From: an uncultured Nitratireductor sp.
Lineage (GTDB): Bacteria > Pseudomonadota > Alphaproteobacteria > Rhizobiales > Rhizobiaceae
DNA length: 35,033 nucleotides
Assembly: GCF_913053745.1 (NCBI RefSeq)
Contig: NZ_CAJXGF010000030.1
Span: 1 to 35,033, forward strand
Direction of reading: 5' to 3'
In this document: piece after piece, positions 23,715 through 31,843 of the stretch
Layout: every line of letters begins with the position of its first letter
How positions within the stretch are numbered: the stretch's first letter is position 1
The notes under the pieces: generated by a model
Seen by the model: the letters and a program-made list of their open reading frames with translations, nothing else
What the model was told of the DNA's origin: nothing
The model's database searches: none
Translations under genes and position numbers: made by a program

Positions 23715-25030
23715 CCGTCGATCTGGTTGTTCGGAATGCCATCGTCGTTTCCTGCGACGACAATGGCACGGTGCTGAGGGATGGCGGTGTCGCGGTCACG
23801 AATGGCCGGATTACAAGGGTTGCAGCCAGTGCGGACCTCGAGGACGCGGCAGCTCAGGCCCGCACCGTCATCGATGGCAGCGGGCACATTCTTATGCCGG
23901 GTCTCGTCAACAGCCATTGCCATGCCGCCGACAGCCTGTTTCGCGGACTGGTCGAGGATCTGCCGCTCGAACCATGGCTGCAAAAGGTCTGGACGGCCGA
24001 GGGCGCCATACTCAATCCGCAGACATCGTATCTGGGCAGCGTTCTCGGATTCTCCGAATTGCTCCTGTCGGGCGTTACCAGTGTCATGGACATGTTCTGG
24101 TATCCGGCGGAAACCGTGCGCGCCGCTCGCAAGGTGGGCATGCGGGTTTCCACCGGCGGTATTTTTTTCGATGGTCCGGGCGTGACCGGCGGCGATCTCG
24201 ATGCCCGCATTGCGGCGGCCGAGGCCTTCTTCGAAACGTTCTCCGGCGTGGACGACGTGTTTCCGGCGACCATGCCCCACGGTGCATACACCGTCGGTCC
24301 GGAAAACCTCAAAACCGCCAGGGCCATTGCCGACCGGCATGGTGGGCTGTTCAGCACGCATGCGGCCGAAACCAAAGCGGAGCAGGCGGATGTGGAGGGA
24401 CGTTACGGCAGCTCGGTCATTCGCCATCTGGACTATCTGGACCTGCTCGACGATAAGGTCACGCTCGCCCATTGCGTTCACCTCGACGACGAAGAGATCG
24501 CCATTCTGGCGCGCACGGGCACGACCGTCTCTCACAATCCCGTATCGAATCTGAAACTGGCGTCCGGGATCGCCCGCATTCCAGACATGCTGGCAGCCGG
24601 CGTCCATGTGGCGCTTGGCACCGATGGTGCCATCAGCGGTAACGATCTCGACATGTGGATGGCGCTTCGTCTGGCTGCGACCCTGCACAAGGGAGCAAGC
24701 CAGCGTGCCGACGCCGTGGCGACAACCAAGGCGCTGGCCATGGCGACCACCGCCGGAGCGCGCGCGCTCGGCGCGGCCGACAGGCTGGGCAGTCTGGAGC
24801 CGGGAAAGCTGGCCGACATGATCCTGATCGACGTGAAACGCCCGCACGCAGTGCCGATGTTCGATCCCGTTACGCATCTCGTCTACTCCACCGCGAATTC
24901 CGACATACGACACGTGTTTGTCGGTGGCGAACAGGTGGTGCGCGATGGGGTGCTCACTCGCCATGCAATCGAGGACACGATGGAGGAGGTGGCGCAGCTC
25001 GCGCCGCGCATCGCCGCCACCGTGGCCTGA
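23711..25030 (+). CDS. MTA/SAH-deaminase-like amidohydrolase
   Basis: The 439-residue protein belongs to the COG0402 (SsnA/MtaD) branch of metal-dependent amidohydrolases. Metal-binding motifs are visible: H69-C-H71 in NSHCHAADSLFRGLVEDLPLEPWL, HAAET, AHCVH and GTDGAISGNDLDMW. The HxHxxxxLxRG...EDL.xxxWL wording resembles 5'-methylthioadenosine/S-adenosylhomocysteine deaminases such as MtaD; guanine or 8-oxoguanine deaminases of the same branch are the main alternatives. An adenosine-type deamination would make an inosine-type nucleoside, exactly what the next gene product could cleave. The start at 23711 follows GGAG and overlaps the permease stop (ATGA). It acts in the cytoplasm; no signal peptide is seen. 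Confidence 0.85.
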   Translation: MTVDLVVRNAIVVSCDDNGTVLRDGGVAVTNGRITRVAASADLEDAAAQARTVIDGSGHILMPGLVNSHCHAADSLFRGLVEDLPLEPWLQKVWTAEGAILNPQTSYLGSVLGFSELLLSGVTSVMDMFWYPAETVRAARKVGMRVSTGGIFFDGPGVTGGDLDARIAAAEAFFETFSGVDDVFPATMPHGAYTVGPENLKTARAIADRHGGLFSTHAAETKAEQADVEGRYGSSVIRHLDYLDLLDDKVTLAHCVHLDDEEIAILARTGTTVSHNPVSNLKLASGIARIPDMLAAGVHVALGTDGAISGNDLDMWMALRLAATLHKGASQRADAVATTKALAMATTAGARALGAADRLGSLEPGKLADMILIDVKRPHAVPMFDPVTHLVYSTANSDIRHVFVGGEQVVRDGVLTRHAIEDTMEEVAQLAPRIAATVA

Positions 25031-25058
25031 TCGAAACACCGTTTTTAGGAGAACCGGA

Positions 25059-25895
25059 ATGAGCGAAAGTCAGCTCGCACGCCTTGATCGCGCCCATGCC
25101 TCTATCGTCGGGCGCGTGGGGACTCCCGCGCCCGTCGCCATCATGCTGGGGTCGGGGCTGGGGCAATTGGCCGACCGCGTCGAAGACGCGGTGACAATCC
25201 TCTATGCGCAAGTCGAAGGCTTTCCGGTCTCGACAGCGCCCGGCCACAAGGGTGCGTTCGTGATCGGCGATCTGGATGGCCGGCGTGTGATTATTATGCA
25301 GGGCAGGCTCCACCTTTACGAAGGCTGGTCGCCGCGCGACATCGCGCTGGCCGTCTACCTGCTCAAGCGTCTCGGTGCCGAGTCTTTGATCGTCACCAAC
25401 GCGGCCGGTTCTCTCAACCCCGACTATGAACCGGGCGACGTGATGTTGATCGAGGATCACATGAACTTCACCGGTTTGAACCCCCTGGTGGGACCGAACG
25501 ACGATGCCATCGGTCTGCGCTTTCCAGACATGTCGCGGGCCTATGCGCCCGAACTGCTTGAGTGCGCGCGCGTGGCGGCGGACGCGGCCGGTATTGCCGT
25601 GCGGCAAGGCATTTACGCTGGCGTTCTGGGCCCGTCGCTCGAAACCTCGGCCGAGCGCCGCTACTACCGCGCGTCGGGCTCCGATGCGGTCGGCATGTCG
25701 ACGGTGACCGAGGTCATCGCCGCCGCCCATGCGGATCTGCCGGTCATCGGTCTGTCGGCGATCACGAACAAGGCGACCGGCGGGCCGGACCAGCAGCCCG
25801 ACACGATTGAAGAGGTCTTTGCCAACGCCGAGATCGCGGGACGCAAGATCGAAGCGATCCTTGGACGTCTCCTGCCAGCGCTGAAAGGAGCCTGA
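25059..25895 (+). CDS. Purine nucleoside phosphorylase, 6-oxopurine (trimeric) type
   Basis: The 278-residue protein is of the PNP/MTAP class II family: GSGLGQL at residues 31-37 (phosphate loop), GHKG, RLHLYEG, LIVTNAAGSLN, GPSLETSAE and GMSTVTEVIAA. The base-selecting residues match 6-oxopurine PNPs: Glu199 (GPSxETxAE) and Asn237 (AITNKATG), as in mammalian PNP Glu201/Asn243. This points to inosine- or guanosine-like substrates rather than direct MTA cleavage. Following a probable MTA deaminase, it could phosphorolyse 5'-methylthioinosine to hypoxanthine and methylthioribose-1-phosphate, as in the Pseudomonas aeruginosa deaminase/MTI phosphorylase route. ATG 25059 has taggag 8 nt upstream. 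Confidence 0.92.
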   Translation: MSESQLARLDRAHASIVGRVGTPAPVAIMLGSGLGQLADRVEDAVTILYAQVEGFPVSTAPGHKGAFVIGDLDGRRVIIMQGRLHLYEGWSPRDIALAVYLLKRLGAESLIVTNAAGSLNPDYEPGDVMLIEDHMNFTGLNPLVGPNDDAIGLRFPDMSRAYAPELLECARVAADAAGIAVRQGIYAGVLGPSLETSAERRYYRASGSDAVGMSTVTEVIAAAHADLPVIGLSAITNKATGGPDQQPDTIEEVFANAEIAGRKIEAILGRLLPALKGA

Positions 25896-25897
25896 TC

Positions 25898-26680
25898 ATG
25901 GTTGCAACGATTCCACCCGTAAGCGGGCTGCTCGATCTTTCGGGCCGCACGATCATCGTAACCGGTGCAAGCGGCGGCATCGGTGGCGGCATTGCGCGGC
26001 GGCTCCATGAGGCGGGCGCGAACGTCGTCTGCCATTATCACGGCAATCGCGAGACAGCCGAAACGCTCGCCGGGCAGCTTGGGGACAGAGCTCTTGCAGC
26101 AGGCGGCGATCTGTCTAAGACCGGCGAGGTGGCGGCGCTCATGACATCGGCGCTGGAGCGCTTCGAGGCCGTTCACGGCGTGGTCAACAATGCCGGGTTC
26201 CAGCCCGTCGAGCCGTTGAGACAGATCGACGAAGAAGGTTGGGCGCGGATGATGGCGATCAACACCGGCGCGCCGTTTTTGCTGACGCGCGCCTTTTCCG
26301 ACCATGTCGAGGCGCGGGGTGGCGGTGGCGCGGTCGTCAACATCGCCTCCATCGAAGGCCACCAGCCGGCGCCCGGCCATTCCCATTACGCTGCCTCAAA
26401 GGCCGCGCTTTTGATGTTCACCAAGGCGGCGGCGCTGGAGCTTGGCGGGCTTGGCATCCGCGTCAATTCCATCTCGCCCGGCCTGATCCACCGCGATGGC
26501 ATCGAGGAGGGATGGCCCGAAGGGGTGGCCCGCTGGAAGGAGGCCGCGCCGCTTGGCCGGCTTGGCCAGCCCGAGGACATCGGCGACGCCGCGCTCTTCC
26601 TTCTCTCCGAGGCTTCGCGTTGGGTGAGCGGTGCCAACATCACCGTCGATGGCGGCGTCAGCGCCCGGTCGACCTGGTAA
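25898..26680 (+). CDS. SDR-family oxidoreductase
   Basis: The 260-residue classical short-chain dehydrogenase has TGASGGIG for NAD(P) binding, NNAG, catalytic Ser in NIASIEG and YAASK. It starts 2 bp after the phosphorylase stop, with AAAGGAG as Shine-Dalgarno, so it is in the same operon. The substrate cannot be told from the sequence. Given the operon it may oxidise or reduce a sugar, polyol or aldehyde from nucleoside breakdown, but that is inference from context. Confidence 0.9.
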   Translation: MVATIPPVSGLLDLSGRTIIVTGASGGIGGGIARRLHEAGANVVCHYHGNRETAETLAGQLGDRALAAGGDLSKTGEVAALMTSALERFEAVHGVVNNAGFQPVEPLRQIDEEGWARMMAINTGAPFLLTRAFSDHVEARGGGGAVVNIASIEGHQPAPGHSHYAASKAALLMFTKAAALELGGLGIRVNSISPGLIHRDGIEEGWPEGVARWKEAAPLGRLGQPEDIGDAALFLLSEASRWVSGANITVDGGVSARSTW

Positions 26681-26762
26681 AAAACAAAACTGAAACAAAC
26701 AATTACAACAAGAATCGGACTCAACCTGTGAGGTGTGCTCCGAGGAAAGACAGGGGCTTGGA

Positions 26763-27530
26763 ATGAAAACATTTGAAGGCAAGGTCATTGCGGTGACCGG
26801 GGCAGCCGGCGGTATAGGCCGGGGCATCGCTCAAGCGATCATCGAGGCAGGCGGGCGCGTTGCGCTGCTCGATCTGCCGGGGCCGAAACTCGAAACGGCG
26901 GCAAAAGATCTCGGCGGTGAGCCCAATGTCATGGCGGCTGCAAGCGATGTGACCGACAGCGCCAGTATGGACGCGGCCTTCAACGAGGTGGTCGCCCGCA
27001 TGGGCCGGCTCGACGGGCTGGTCAACAATGCCGGCGTCGTGCGGCTCGGGCCGGCAGACAAGCTCACCGGTGACGACATCGATCTTGAGATGGCGGTCAA
27101 TGTGAAGGGCGTACTTCTCGCTTCTCAGGCCGCCGCGCGCCAGATGGGTAAGGGTGGGGCCATCGTCAACATCGCGTCAAACGCCGGCAAGGTCGGCTAT
27201 CCCAACATGGCCGGCTACAACGCCTCGAAGGCCGCGGTGATCAATCTCACCCGCTCGCTTTCGCTCGAATGGGCGGCGCGCGGGATCAACGTCAATGCGG
27301 TCTGTCCTGGCGGTGTTGCGACCGACATGCTGAAGAGCGTGGCGGATTTCATTGTCGGCGGAGACGGTGAGAAATCCGAAGAGATGATGAAACAGATGGT
27401 GCCGCAGCAGCTCGGCCGTCACATCCAACCGGTCGAGGTGGGGCGTGTGATCGTCTTCCTGCTTTCCGACGCGGCAACGATCATACGCGGTCAATCCATC
27501 ACGATAGATGGCGGCGACACGCCCTATTGA
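26763..27530 (+). CDS. SDR-family oxidoreductase, second copy
   Basis: The 255-residue classical SDR has TGAAGGIG, NNAG, Ser in NIASNAG and YNASK. It is clearly different in sequence from the preceding SDR, so this is not a recent tandem duplication. An 82-bp spacer, A-rich at its start, separates the two; no terminator is seen there, so it may still be read from the same operon or have its own promoter. ATG 26763 is chosen because homology begins at MKTFEGKVIAVTG, with aggggc upstream. A hairpin follows the stop at 27539. Substrate unknown; polyol or sugar dehydrogenases are common among relatives. Confidence 0.9.
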   Translation: MKTFEGKVIAVTGAAGGIGRGIAQAIIEAGGRVALLDLPGPKLETAAKDLGGEPNVMAAASDVTDSASMDAAFNEVVARMGRLDGLVNNAGVVRLGPADKLTGDDIDLEMAVNVKGVLLASQAAARQMGKGGAIVNIASNAGKVGYPNMAGYNASKAAVINLTRSLSLEWAARGINVNAVCPGGVATDMLKSVADFIVGGDGEKSEEMMKQMVPQQLGRHIQPVEVGRVIVFLLSDAATIIRGQSITIDGGDTPY

Positions 27531-27538
27531 TGTGAAAA

Positions 27539-27568
27539 CCGCCGTTCTGGATGGGGCCAAAACGGCGG
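27539..27568 (+). terminator. Hairpin after the nucleoside operon
   Basis: Arms ccgccgtt (27539-27546) and aacggcgg (27561-27568) extend by tgg/cca after one mismatch, closing on a 6-nt loop. It starts 8 bp after the last SDR stop. The T tract that follows is poor, so termination efficiency is uncertain. Confidence 0.55.
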
Positions 27569-27572
27569 CGAT

Positions 27573-27652
27573 TCAGTTTTCGGGAAAACGCCTGGTTTTT
27601 TCCGAAAACGATTCAAAACCAGCGCATTTGCCCCGATTCCTGAATCGTTTTC
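27573..27652. repeat. Compound palindromic element between convergent genes
   Basis: There are several interleaved dyads: gttttcgg with ccgaaaac, ctggtttt with aaaaccag, and the longest, gaaaacgattca (27604-27615) with tgaatcgttttc (27641-27652), 12 bp perfect. It fills the gap between the convergent SDR and mtnA genes and ends 7 bp from the mtnA stop. It looks like a rhizobial intergenic palindrome and could terminate both strands. Confidence 0.55.
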
Positions 27653-27658
27653 TGAAAT

Positions 27659-28768
27659 TCACGCAGCGTCCGAATTGGCCCGGTCGGGGAAGAGTTTGGC
27701 AAGCCCTTCAGGCGATGCTTCCGCGATGCCGCGCTCGGTGATGAGGCCGGTGACAAGCCGTGCCGGCGTCACGTCGAAGGCGGGATTTCCGGCTGGCGAT
27801 GTCTCCGGTGAAATCCGCACCTGCCGCACCTTGCCGTCCTCATCCTTGCCCCAGACCAGCGAGACCTCGTCGCCCGAACGTTCCTCGATCGGAATTTCCT
27901 TCACGCCGTCATGCACCGTCCAGTCGATGGTGGGCGAGGGCAGCGCGACATAGAAGGGGACATTGTTGTCCTTCGCCGCAAGCGCTTTGAGATAGGTGCC
28001 GATCTTGTTGCACACATCGCCATCGGCGGTGGTGCGGTCGGTGCCGACGATCACCATGTCCACCATGCCATGCTGCATCAGGTGCCCGCCGGCATTGTCC
28101 ACCACCAGCGTGTGCGGCACGCCGTGACCGGCCATCTCCCATGCGGTGAGCTGCGCGCCCTGATTGCGCGGGCGGGTTTCGTCCACATAGACATGAACGG
28201 CAATGCCCTCTTCCATCGCATGATAGATGGGCGAGGTGGCGGTGCCGAAATCGACGGTGGCAAGCCAGCCGGCATTGCAGTGGGTGAGGATGTTCACCGG
28301 CTCGCCGGGTTTCTTGCGGGCGGCGATCCCGCGAATGATCTCCAGTCCGTGAAGGCCGATGCCGCGGTTCAATTCCACATCCTCATCGGCGATTTCGCCC
28401 GCGCGCTTATAGGCCGCCGCGGCGCGGTCCGCTTCCGGCAGCTTGCGCAGAAGGCCGCGCATTTCATCGAGCGCCCAACGCAGGTTGATCGCGGTCGGGC
28501 GCGTTTCGTGCAGCGTCTCCCACACGGCGTCGAGAGCCGCGTCGGAAGCGCCTTCGCGCATGCGCATGGCAACGCCATAGGCGGCGGTGACGCCGATCAG
28601 CGGCGCGCCGCGCACCCACATATCGCGAATGGCCGTGGCGATGCCGTCGACGGTGCGCACATTTTCGATGCGCAGCTCGTGCGGCAGCCAGCGCTGGTCG
28701 ATGAGATCGACAGACCAGCCATCCTCATTCACCCAAATGGTGCGGTAGTGCCTGTCTCCAACCTTCAT
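27659..28768 (-). CDS. mtnA: S-methyl-5-thioribose-1-phosphate isomerase
   Basis: The 369-residue protein matches MtnA over its whole length. It isomerises 5-methylthioribose-1-phosphate (and 5-deoxyribose-1-phosphate in some organisms) to the ribulose form in the cytoplasm. Key features are [13 protein letters not shown], the catalytic Cys164 in [10 protein letters not shown] and Asp244 in [19 protein letters not shown]; the alternative eIF2B-like reading is ruled out by these motifs. Its start overlaps the mtnK stop (ATGA), so kinase and isomerase are made together. Its substrate can come both from MtnK and from phosphorolysis of a methylthio-nucleoside by the enzyme encoded at 25059. No mtnB, mtnC or mtnD is present in the window to continue the classical methionine salvage route. 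Confidence 0.96.
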   Translation of the reverse strand: MKVGDRHYRTIWVNEDGWSVDLIDQRWLPHELRIENVRTVDGIATAIRDMWVRGAPLIGVTAAYGVAMRMREGASDAALDAVWETLHETRPTAINLRWALDEMRGLLRKLPEADRAAAAYKRAGEIADEDVELNRGIGLHGLEIIRGIAARKKPGEPVNILTHCNAGWLATVDFGTATSPIYHAMEEGIAVHVYVDETRPRNQGAQLTAWEMAGHGVPHTLVVDNAGGHLMQHGMVDMVIVGTDRTTADGDVCNKIGTYLKALAAKDNNVPFYVALPSPTIDWTVHDGVKEIPIEERSGDEVSLVWGKDEDGKVRQVRISPETSPAGNPAFDVTPARLVTGLITERGIAEASPEGLAKLFPDRANSDAA

Positions 28769-30030
28769 GACAATTTCCCCTGATCGAGTGCTTCCGCCAG
28801 CCGGTCGAGCTCGGCGAGCGATTGAATCTTGTTGCGATTGACGACGATGTGGCGGCCGAATTTCAGCGCCGGTGCTTCACACGAAGCGCGCAGGCTCTCA
28901 TCGGCGATGTCCTCGAAATCCGCATTGTGAGCAAGCCCCAGAATGCGGCGGTGCATCTCGATGCCGGCAAAGCCAAGCATGTCCGTCCACAGATCGTGGA
29001 TTACATGGTTGAGCGCCTGTTCGGCGGCAAGCCCGTCATCCTGATCTTCATATAGGGCGGCCTGATAGAGAATCCCGCTGCGCTCGGTGCGCCACAGATG
29101 GGCGAACTCGTCGCGGAACGTGTTCCATGTCTCGTCGATGACGCGCAGGAGGTAGGCGCGCATGGAAGCGCGGCTGCCATTCTCTTCATGGCCGCGCTGC
29201 GAGAAGTAGGCCATCCAGTAATTGGCGATGAGCATGCCGACATCGAAGGCCATGGGACCGTAGAAGGCGAATTCGGGGTCGATGATGCGCGTGTCGTCCG
29301 GCGTGACCATGACGGAGCCCGAATGCAGGTCGCCATGCACCATGGTCTCGGCTTTCGATGCGAAGAGGTGCTTCATGCGCTGCGCTTCGACCTTCAGATC
29401 GCGGTCTGAACGCAGTTCCTTCACCAGCGCGTCGAGACCCGGCGTGTGCCGGTTCATCGGCGCTTTGTAGTAGGGATCCGAGAAAACGAGGTTCTCGGTG
29501 ATGTCGCACAGGTCGACATTGTCCGAGAAAAGCCCGAGATCGGCCTTGCGGTCGGCGGTATTCATGGAAAGGTCGGAGCCGCGGAAGAGGGTGCGCGCCA
29601 TGAACAGGCCGAGGTCGCGGCCAATCTTCGGCAGTTCCTGCCCTTCGATGAGGGCGCGGCGGAGAATGATGTGCGGTGAAAGAAACTCCATCGCAATCAG
29701 CGCCTGCGTTTCATCGAAATAATGCACGGCAGGCACGGTTCCCGGCGCGCGCTCTTCCTGGCGGGTCAGCGCGTGATATTCGAAGAAGGAGCGCTTCAGC
29801 GGAAGCGGCCAGCTATCGCCGACCAAGCGGACATAGGGCAGAGCCTGCTTGATGATGAGCGTTTCGCTGCCGCCCTCGACGATGAAGACGAGATTGAGAT
29901 TGCCGTCTCCCACCTCGCGGACTTTCCAGTCCGCCGGTGCGCCGCCGAGGCGGCCGGCAATCTCCGGAATGTTGCCAAGGCGCTCCGGCAGGGTCTCCAC
30001 CGTCAGGGCCTCGAAGGCGTTCTCTTTCAT
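28765..30030 (-). CDS. mtnK: S-methyl-5-thioribose kinase
   Basis: The 421-residue protein has the choline-kinase-like fold of Mtn[13 protein letters not shown] (G-rich loop), IKQALPYVR (ATP-site Lys), [11 protein letters not shown] with catalytic Asp234, and [15 protein letters not shown] with metal-binding Asp251, all typical of methylthioribose kinase. It phosphorylates C1 of methylthioribose (5-deoxyribose is accepted by some members). ATG 30030 follows ggagg; the frame is open a further 41 codons upstream but that part is not MtnK-like. It shares the divergent promoter region 30245-30305 with a ribose-type ABC importer, which suggests uptake of the free pentose followed by this kinase. 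The predicted transcript would carry about 200 nt of leader. Confidence 0.96.
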   Translation of the reverse strand: MKENAFEALTVETLPERLGNIPEIAGRLGGAPADWKVREVGDGNLNLVFIVEGGSETLIIKQALPYVRLVGDSWPLPLKRSFFEYHALTRQEERAPGTVPAVHYFDETQALIAMEFLSPHIILRRALIEGQELPKIGRDLGLFMARTLFRGSDLSMNTADRKADLGLFSDNVDLCDITENLVFSDPYYKAPMNRHTPGLDALVKELRSDRDLKVEAQRMKHLFASKAETMVHGDLHSGSVMVTPDDTRIIDPEFAFYGPMAFDVGMLIANYWMAYFSQRGHEENGSRASMRAYLLRVIDETWNTFRDEFAHLWRTERSGILYQAALYEDQDDGLAAEQALNHVIHDLWTDMLGFAGIEMHRRILGLAHNADFEDIADESLRASCEAPALKFGRHIVVNRNKIQSLAELDRLAEALDQGKLS

Positions 30031-30244
30031 CTCTCCATCTCCTCCCTTTCGCGCCTGAACCGGCGATGGATGGCGCGCGTCCTGTATCTGCCAGTGTTCC
30101 CGCACAAATTTTCTCTCCGGAAGGGAGAAGAAGCACGAGCCCAACCTGTTCATCGTGCTCCCCGATCCTGCAGAAAGGGGAAGCGTGAAAGGCGCAGACC
30201 GACACTGGTGACCACCACCCTCTCATGCCGTCAGTTCAGGCGAT

Positions 30245-30305
30245 ACGCTACCAAGGCTCTGTCATTTGTCAATCATGTTGACAAATGCTTGTTACCTGTT
30301 AGCGT
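30245..30305. promoter_or_regulatory. Symmetric back-to-back promoters with shared operator
   Basis: Plus strand: ttgaca (30278-30283), 16 bp, tagcgt (30300-30305). Minus strand: ttgaca (30272-30267), 16 bp, tagcgt (30250-30245). Both -35 boxes lie in one inverted repeat, catttgtcaa (30263-30272), tcatg, ttgacaaatg (30278-30287). The whole 61-bp block is symmetric around 30275, with identical boxes and spacers in both directions. The plus promoter would start about 10 nt before the GGGAGGAG of the ATPase gene; the minus one serves mtnK-mtnA. A single repressor could close both. The mtnK leader (30031-30238) contains a 7-bp stem, agcacga (30132-30138) and tcgtgct (30153-30159), but no riboswitch that I recognise. 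Confidence 0.7.
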
Positions 30306-30322
30306 CACATTGGGAGGAGAGC

Positions 30323-31840
30323 ATGGGCGACAACGCCATCTTTCGCATTGCCGGCCTGACAAAGGCATTTGGACCCAACGCTGTGTTGCGTGGAGTGGGG
30401 CTCGACCTGCGCGCCGGCGAGGTGACGGTTCTGATGGGTGCCAACGGTGCCGGCAAGTCGACGCTGGTCAAGGTCATGAGCGGCGTTCATCGCGCCGACC
30501 GTGGCATGATGATGCTGGGCGACAAACCCTTCTCTCCTGCCACTCCCGCAGAAGCGATGCGCGCCGGTGTGGTGACGGTTCACCAGAACATCAATGACGG
30601 TGTGGTGGGCGCGCTCGACGTGGCCAGCAATCTGGTGCTCGACCGGCTGAATGGCGCAGGCAGCGGCTTTTTCTTCAATCCACGAAAGGTGCGGCGCGAG
30701 GCGCGCGAGGTGGCCGAGCGCATGGGGCTCGGGATCGACCTCAGCGCCGAGGTGACCGACCTGCCGCTGGCCGACCGGCAGATGGTGGCCATCGCGCGCG
30801 CCATGGCGCATGAGCCGCAGGTGATGATCCTCGACGAGCCGACCTCTTCGCTTTCGAGCAATGAGGCCGAACGGCTTTTTGCGCTGATCGAGCGGCTTCG
30901 GGCGCGCGGCGTCGCCATTCTCTATATTTCGCATCGCATGTCGGACATTCGCCGTCTGGCCGACCGCATCGTCAGCCTGCGCGACGGGGCCATCGTCGGA
31001 CAGTTCGACGAGAAGCCGCTCGACTATGAAGGCGCGGTGAACGCCATGCTGGGCCAGAATCTCGGCCTTCACAGCATCGATGCGCGGGCTGCCGGCGCGC
31101 CGGTTTTCTCGGTCCGCGATCTGCGCATCGCACCGGGCGCGAAACCGCTTTCCATGGAACTCGGCGCGGGCGAGGTTGTGGCGGTGACGGGGCTTGTGGG
31201 CGTAGGCAAGACGCGGCTTGCCGAAACGCTGTTCGGCATTCATACGCCGCTTGCCGGCTCCATGCGGCTCGATGGCAGGGCCTATGCGCCCAAAACGCCG
31301 GCGAGTGCGGTCAGGGACGGCGTTTTCCTTGTCGCCAAGGACCGCGCGTCCACCGGCATCGTGCCGGAGTTCAACATCTATGAGAATATGAGCCTGCCGT
31401 TTCTGCCGCGCTTCTCGAACATGAGCGTGACGCGGCGGCGGGCCGAACGGCAGACCGCGCGCGAGCAGATTGCGGACCTCAAGATCGTGTGCCGCTCCGA
31501 GCGCGACGATCTGGCGACGCTTTCGGGCGGTAACCAGCAGAAGGTGACCGTGGCGCGCTGGCTGACGCAGCCCTCGCGGCTTTTGATCCTGGACGAACCG
31601 TTTCAGGGCGTGGACATTGCCGCGCGCCACGACATCGCGGCCAAGCTGCGCGAAAGTGCGGGCGACCGCGCGACACTGGTCTTTCTGACCGAACTGGACG
31701 AGGCGCTGGAGACAGCGGACCGCATCCTCGTCATGTCCGAGAACACGATTGTCGGCGAGCATCGCAATGCCGACGTGGATATGGACCGGCTGCTGGCCGA
31801 AGTGGCCGGCCAGCGTCTGGAACCCGCAGGGAGCGTTTAG
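30323..31840 (+). CDS. Ribose-type sugar ABC transporter, two-domain ATPase (RbsA-like)
   Basis: The 505-residue protein has two fused ATPase domains: GANGAGKST with LADRQ-type signature and MILDEPTSSL in the first, and GLVGVGKTRL with LSGGNQQKVTVARWL and LLILDEPFQGVD in the second. This is the CUT2/ribose (RbsA, MglA, RhaT) class. ATG 30323 has an excellent GGGAGGAG. The next gene starts 3 bp after the stop. The gene is divergent from mtnK, so the likely cargo is methylthioribose, 5-deoxyribose or a related pentose rather than ribose itself; this rests on position only. Confidence 0.93.
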   Translation: MGDNAIFRIAGLTKAFGPNAVLRGVGLDLRAGEVTVLMGANGAGKSTLVKVMSGVHRADRGMMMLGDKPFSPATPAEAMRAGVVTVHQNINDGVVGALDVASNLVLDRLNGAGSGFFFNPRKVRREAREVAERMGLGIDLSAEVTDLPLADRQMVAIARAMAHEPQVMILDEPTSSLSSNEAERLFALIERLRARGVAILYISHRMSDIRRLADRIVSLRDGAIVGQFDEKPLDYEGAVNAMLGQNLGLHSIDARAAGAPVFSVRDLRIAPGAKPLSMELGAGEVVAVTGLVGVGKTRLAETLFGIHTPLAGSMRLDGRAYAPKTPASAVRDGVFLVAKDRASTGIVPEFNIYENMSLPFLPRFSNMSVTRRRAERQTAREQIADLKIVCRSERDDLATLSGGNQQKVTVARWLTQPSRLLILDEPFQGVDIAARHDIAAKLRESAGDRATLVFLTELDEALETADRILVMSENTIVGEHRNADVDMDRLLAEVAGQRLEPAGSV

Positions 31841-31843
31841 AGA

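Noticed and set aside
23288-25039. Minus-strand open frame of about 583 codons opposite permease 2 and the amidohydrolase
   Set aside because: Antisense shadow of well-supported genes; no motif or ribosome-binding site supports it.
25898-27530. Recent tandem duplication of the SDR genes
   Set aside because: The two proteins share only family motifs; they differ in length, in the sequences around the active site and at both ends.
30031-30240. A SAM-type riboswitch in the mtnK leader
   Set aside because: The leader is long enough, but I see only one 7-bp stem and none of the conserved SAM-I, SAM-II or SAH element sequences that I can recognise.
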